A stretch of DNA of 64,000 bases from Agapetus fuscipes (lineage: Eukaryota > Arthropoda > Insecta > Trichoptera > Glossosomatidae). Below, in pieces: positions 59,779 to 64,000 of the stretch. Positions within the stretch are counted from its first letter, which is position 1, and every line of letters starts with the position of its first letter. Location of the stretch: contig OX637345.1 of the NCBI GenBank assembly GCA_951799405.1, positions 5,704,001 through 5,768,000 on the forward strand, in the 5' to 3' direction. Both the position numbers and the translations under genes were made by a program. The notes below the pieces were generated by a model that was not told the origin of the DNA, made no database searches, and saw only the letters and a program-made list of their open reading frames with translations.

Positions 59779-59917
59779 TATTCCTTGTTGCAGACCGTGG
59801 TGGAGGCGTGCCAGAAGAAGAGGCAGTGCAAGTTCCACACCAGCCCCAAGGCCTTCGGGGGAGACCCATGTCCAGGAGTGAGGAAGTACGTGGAAGTCGC
59901 GTACAAGTGCCGGCCAT
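59779..59917 (+). CDS. eva-1: EVA-1-like SUEL lectin domain, exon B
   Basis: 139 bp. Acceptor AAGGTTCTTCAG precedes 59779; donor CCAT|GTGAGT at 59917/59918, leaving a split codon (T + two bases). It reads YSLLQTVVEACQKKRQCKF, then the signature FGGDPCPGVRKYVEVAYKC and RP. Joined at phase 0 to exon A it completes the SUEL domain, with the family's DPCPG and final YKC. A second acceptor (TTGTTGCAG|ACC) 15 bp downstream would drop the first five residues without changing the frame. Following exons lie outside the window. Confidence 0.8.
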
Positions 59918-59943
59918 GTGAGTACAAAACCATTTCATTCCTT

Positions 59944-60305
59944 AGGCCCGGTATTTTCAACTATAGTAAAATTAACTCATATATTTCATTTCATAATATT
60001 TCACTCACAGAATTTTGCCAGTAAATATTTAGTTAGTTAACTAACGATTTTCAAGATGGCATCGTCTTCACTGACAGCAGCTGTTTTTAAAATGTTTTTG
60101 TGTCGTTTTCCAGCTAAACAAAGGTTAGGCATTTGATTTTTATAAGCAGTTGTTTGTTTTAAAGCTTTTGAATGGCATTGTAATTATTTCTAAGATTTTA
60201 GGGCGGGGCTTGTCTCTTTGGTAATTTGAAGTGAACTTGGACTGGAGTATTTTGAATAATAGTTAACTAAAATATAGCTTAACTTGAATATGTTGGGCCT
60301 TATTG
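59944..60305. mobile_element. MITE with TAGGCCC ends
   Basis: The left end TTAGGCCCGGTATTTTCAAC is imperfectly inverted at 60270-60305 (TTGAATATGTTGGGCCTTA). Inner TAGTAAAATTAACTC and GTTAACTAAAATATAGC also pair. About 360 bp, no coding capacity, 26 bp after the EVA-1 exon donor. The ends resemble the foldback element at 195-460. Confidence 0.55.
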
Positions 60306-60329
60306 TAATTATTAAAACGCCGGTTACTG

Positions 60330-60560
60330 AAAGTCAATGTAACGGCTAACGAAGTAAGTGTACAGAGGAAATGTGGAAGGAAAAATCCGAGGAAAGAACG
60401 GATAAACTAAATAGGTGAGATTGCAAAAGAATGGAACCTGCAGAGTGAGAATAAGAGAGTATCTATGAGGAAAGTGATGAATAATGATGAAAGAGATATG
60501 CAGGGACAGAAAAAAGTGGATACGCATCTGCGGAGATACCGGCCACCTCTGGGTATAAGT
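60330..60560 (+). mobile_element. LINE tail fragment (type L1)
   Basis: One frame gives EIAKEWNLQSENKRVSMRKVM, then a broken KEICRDRKKW. CTGCGGAGATACCGGCCACC follows, as at the end of other L1 copies. Confidence 0.65.
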
Positions 60561-61124
60561 AGAGGAATAAAAAATCATTCTAAATAAATCACCGAAACCA
60601 CACACAAAAATATCACCCAGGCTTACGGCAACTACGTAAATAGTGATTTAGCTAAGAAAGTTTTCAAAACTTGACGTCATATTTTTTCTGTTAAGATACG
60701 TGATGAATTTTTGGGTATGTTTTTTCCATGTAATTTTTAGTGTACAAATTTCATCTTTCTTTATTTTGACGGACAAAATAAAATTCCTGATGAATAAAAA
60801 TTCATTTCATTATTGTTCATATTTCAGTGATTATTTTCATGAAGCTGATTTAATGACAGGATTTCGCATAATTAATTTGCATTCCATCAAAAATTTCAAA
60901 AACCGGTTGCCTAGCAACGCTTTCCATAAATTTCCACGCGAAAGATTTCATAATATTTCATACTAAAAGTAATTGGCTCCGCTATGACGTAATAATCCCT
61001 GCAGACAACAACTCAACATTCAACAGTCTTGCGTGTATTTTTTGCGCGTCGCTTTTGAATAAACATTCTCTCATGTATAAAATTTTTAGGTCTCCAGATC
61101 TGAATGAGGGCACACCATTTTAGT
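60561..61124. other. No recognisable gene
   Basis: A + frame at 60700-60966 has no domain. CCGGTTGCCTAGCAACGC (60902-60919) is a short imperfect palindrome. Confidence 0.5.
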
Positions 61125-61255
61125 TTGTCTCACAGAAACTGGAACTAATTCAAGTAACTGTTACTTTCTGTAACAACGATCAAGCTCACAAAGAGCTTTT
61201 GAGGTGTGATTTGTTTAAAAACAATAGTCTCCAAGTAAATCATCCTGATATTTAT
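61125..61255 (+). mobile_element. SINE family B, tail-1 3' half
   Basis: ACAACGATCAAGCTCACAAAG, GAGCTTTTGAGGTGTG, CAAGTAAATCATCCTGAT. Old copy without head. Confidence 0.6.
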
Positions 61256-62089
61256 TAATTTATTCGCTATTATTTAGTCATTGACATGCTTTTGATCTGA
61301 AGTATTTTTACATTATTTTTACATTGCCTTGCTATTTTTATGATTTTACTGGGTTAAATTTAATAAAAAAATATTTATTGTGCACAATTTATTTAAAGAA
61401 ACATACGGTTCGTACACAGGATAGTTTTTGAACTGTTTAGATAGACGGCTCAGATACAAGTCTAACGCCACAAACAGCTCTGGCCTAGTTAATGTTCTGG
61501 TGGTGGAATAATCCAAAAACTGCGAGAAAGACCTCTCTAATTCATTATAAAAGAGGTCAAAATGCTACGGACGAGAGTATTCGCAAGAAAGCATTTCTCT
61601 AAGTAACACATACAACCAGTGACTGTCAAATGGTGAAATAAATTGTAAATTGTGAAAACAAATTCTGTAAGAAAATAAATTCTTGCATTTTAATTAAAAA
61701 TAGGATCCGGCAAAAAACGTAACATTACATTTTTTACGATGATCACCAATCTTTACTAATGAGGCACAAGATAAAGACAATATGCACAAGCAAGAATGAA
61801 ATTCATTACTGATCATCCTGAGCGGGCGCCAGTTCTTATCTATATATCTGAGTCAGTGTTTGAAAATTCTGAATTAATTCTATAGAAGCAACCTTACAGT
61901 TGATTACGCAAACCTTTTAATGGTTATCTACGGCGGCAAAAACATCTCAACTAATCCTCAACGAGGCTCAGAGAACTTTCAAAATCTGCGCTTGAAAAAC
62001 ACTGAGAAATATTAGAACTTTATTTCATTTTCCTTAGCCTTGAAAAGTCTATATCCAAGTATGTTAAAAATTCGTAGTAATAACTCTTA
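61256..62089. other. No recognisable gene
   Basis: Bases 61635-61705 resemble 7795-7880 (AAATTGTAAATTGTGAA, CATTTTAATTAAAAA). Otherwise nothing. Confidence 0.45.
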
Positions 62090-62410
62090 CTGGTTGATAC
62101 TTCAGTTGGTAGGGTGTTTGTATTCCTTTCCGTGAGCCCGGGCTCGAATCTCATCGAGGGTGCCAAAAATGATTTCCCGTTTCGGTGTTTATTTCAAACC
62201 AAAAATAAAAATGCCGGCACGGTTTACTCAGCCTTGAGAAGAAATGAGTACCAGCCTCCTCAGGAGCTGGAAAATCCCTACTTCAACTGAAAGTGGTTGA
62301 TGTGAGGCCGGCCTCCTTACCAGTAAAAATAAATAGGTCCCGAATTGCCATATGCGACCCCTTCGGAGATAACGCAGGCTAGAAGTTACACTATATGTCT
62401 AGCTTAGTTG
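62090..62410 (+). mobile_element. SINE family C, full length
   Basis: CTGGTTGATACTTCAGTTGGT, GGGTGTTTGTATTCCTTTCC, GGGCTCGAATCTCATC, full body with CCAGCCTCCTCAGGAGCTGG and a TAGCTTAGTTG end. Confidence 0.82.
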
Positions 62411-62954
62411 TTTTCCCTTTTAAAATGATGTAACAAAGTAGATTAAAAATATAGGCACAAAGTAAAAAAAAACATTTAAAACCAAAGAAACAATACGTAT
62501 TTTTTCTCCATTGAAACCATGCAGTCTACTTTATTAGCTTTTTTTGACTCATTTTAAACGGGAAACTGATGGGAATCGGCTTGTATGGCACCCTTCGCCA
62601 CTGGTACGTCATATTATCATTAAAATGTCGTATCTTGTCGCGAGATACTTCGTAATATCTCGAGACATTTAATAGACTTGTAATAACCTAAAGTGTGCGC
62701 CTGTACCTACTCGTATATAGCAGATTGACATTTTCCTGTTCGTCTCCTAACAACTCGGGATCTCGAGATAATTGATGTCAAGCGACGTCGCTTTATAGGT
62801 CGCACGATCTTCCGGGAAATTCTATGAAGCATTCATTAATATGGGGGAAGAGGATGATACTCCTATCGATTGAAAATTCTTCAAGAAAAAAAAATCTATA
62901 TGTACTTTATCGAGAAAATATCGAGATTTACAGGTCAGTATGAGTCTTACCACC
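62411..62954. other. No gene; CG-containing palindromic words
   Basis: TCTTGTCGCGAGATACTTCG, AATATCTCGAGACATT and GGGATCTCGAGATAATT lie within 140 bp. The repeated (T)CTCGAGA/TCGCGAGA word suggests a decayed inverted-repeat element, but no clear ends are found. Confidence 0.35.
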
Positions 62955-63208
62955 AAATCTAATCTAATCTAAGTTGCAAAGATATGTAACATTGAGGATT
63001 CACATTACATGCATTCTCACAAGAAGACACGTACAAGTTCGCGCTTGAGCATGCCGCATGTGAACCTACAACATAAAAAAACTAAATCTCAAATAGACAT
63101 ACACATTCACCCTGCAACTCCTGCCGACCTTTCCTGAAACAGGGGCGACATTGGCAAAGTTAACCATTTTCTACAGCATGTGTGATCAGCAGCATACCGA
63201 CCTATAAA
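62955..63208 (-). repeat. Family A, full length
   Basis: The left end is AAATCTAATCTAATCTAAG (the tail complement), and the body runs to ACCGACCTATAAATCACC. It carries the GAGCATGCCGCATGTGAACC variant. Confidence 0.85.
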
Positions 63209-63227
63209 TCACCACCAATAAAACGAT

Positions 63228-63420
63228 GGTTTATTTTTGCCAATATCACCCCTGTTTCAGGAAAGGTTGGCAAAAGTTGCAGGGCTTATATTCATATGTG
63301 TACACATGAAGCATTATTTGTATGCGCGAACTTACACGCGTCAGTTTGTGGGCATGCATTTGATATGAGTTTGAATTCTATTGTAATATGTTTGTAAATT
63401 AGATTAAATATTAAAGTTTA
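63228..63420 (+). repeat. Family A, 5'-truncated
   Basis: It starts GGTTTATTTTTGCCAATATC and ends GTAAATTAGATTAAATATTA. It lies about 20 bp from the reversed copy, 5' ends facing. Confidence 0.78.
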
Positions 63421-64000
63421 TTCTGTGTCATGCCACACCACACATAACAAAGATTGAAAAAATATGACGTTACACGGGTTGATTGCTAGAGATTGGGCAA
63501 ACTTGAAAAAAAAATGTGCCTGAATCCATAGTATGTGGTCAGCCGTCAGGGAAAGTTGGCAAGAGTTGCAGATCGAAATTAAGGATTTCTTTCGTCAGTT
63601 GACATGCAGAATGAGTAAGTGAGTAACGGTAACATTTTTTTACATAAATAAAATTTCGAATTTTGACCTATAAATACAACAATCAACCTACTCGTGAATA
63701 TTTTCGTAATGTATTTTTTGATACTCAAATTGTATACTCGTACTATTTAACTTGATACTTTTTTAATCACTCAAGTATTCAATTTGCTTTGTAGTTTCTC
63801 ATATAATATTCAAATACCCTAAATGAATATGCTTTACCGTCGACTATTACACAGTTTCTCTTGCGTTTCGATCAAAGTTTCATTAAGAATTGATACGCCG
63901 GAGAAATCATAATACACTTCACAATTTCATTATGAGTACCTACGTTAATCAGAGTTGCTCTGTAGTATGACTGGTACAATATGTCACGCCGGGGACTAGA
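63421..64000. other. No gene; family A trace
   Basis: TAGTATGTGGTCAGCCGTCAGGGAAAGTTGGCAAGAGTTGCAG at 63528-63570 is an internally deleted family A piece (3' of the deletion decayed). The rest to the window end is AT-rich without features. Confidence 0.5.

Overview
This is a repeat-choked stretch of an animal nuclear genome, most likely an insect. It is AT-rich and has no operons or ribosome binding sites. It is packed with tRNA-derived SINEs, 5'-truncated LINE ends, foldback elements and three complete LTR retrotransposons. The only host gene I can support is on the + strand. It consists of two exons (56792-57041 and 59779-59917) that together encode one SUEL/galactose-binding lectin domain, most like that of EVA-1 (EVA1C family). 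Most of the window therefore looks like intron or flank of that gene. I cannot name the species. The LINE tails and a Mag-type element fit insects such as Lepidoptera or Hemiptera.

Region 1 to about 23 kb is a mosaic of recurring short families, which I name here. Family A is about 250 bp, begins near 'CTTGACTTATAGGTTGG' and ends in (TTAGA)n; about 29 copies lie in the window. Family B is a SINE with a tRNA-Gln-like head and two alternative 3' tails. Family C is a SINE with a 'GATAGCTCAGTTGG' A box. Family D is a SINE with a class II (Leu/Ser-like) tRNA head. Interspersed are LINE reverse-transcriptase C-terminal tails from several families, foldback/MITE elements and microsatellites.

Region 23-44 kb holds the main structure. 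A MULE-like MITE (23941-24370 plus 36067-36093, exact 9-bp target duplication) is split by a BEL/Pao element (24371-36061, TSD CATTC, minus strand). The BEL element's own 5' LTR is split by an intact Mag-like Ty3/gypsy element (31011-36042, plus strand). The BEL polyprotein is one long ORF from which the reverse-transcriptase core has been removed in frame. Next to this nest, a second Ty3/gypsy element (36427-43603, minus strand, apparently identical 472-bp LTRs, TSD ATAT) has inserted into a family A repeat.

The best candidate for something undescribed is that second Ty3/gypsy element. Its Gag starts with a SAP-like DNA-binding domain and a long coiled coil. Its Pol continues past integrase into a TARG1/OARD1-like macro (ADP-ribose-binding) domain and then a CCCH zinc finger, and the stop codon touches the LTR. 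The two residues known to be catalytic in human TARG1 appear to be replaced, which suggests binding rather than hydrolysis.

Region 44-64 kb returns to the SINE/family A mosaic. It contains a degenerate tandem array (51165-52235), a near-perfect palindrome (57611-57736) and the two EVA-1-like exons.
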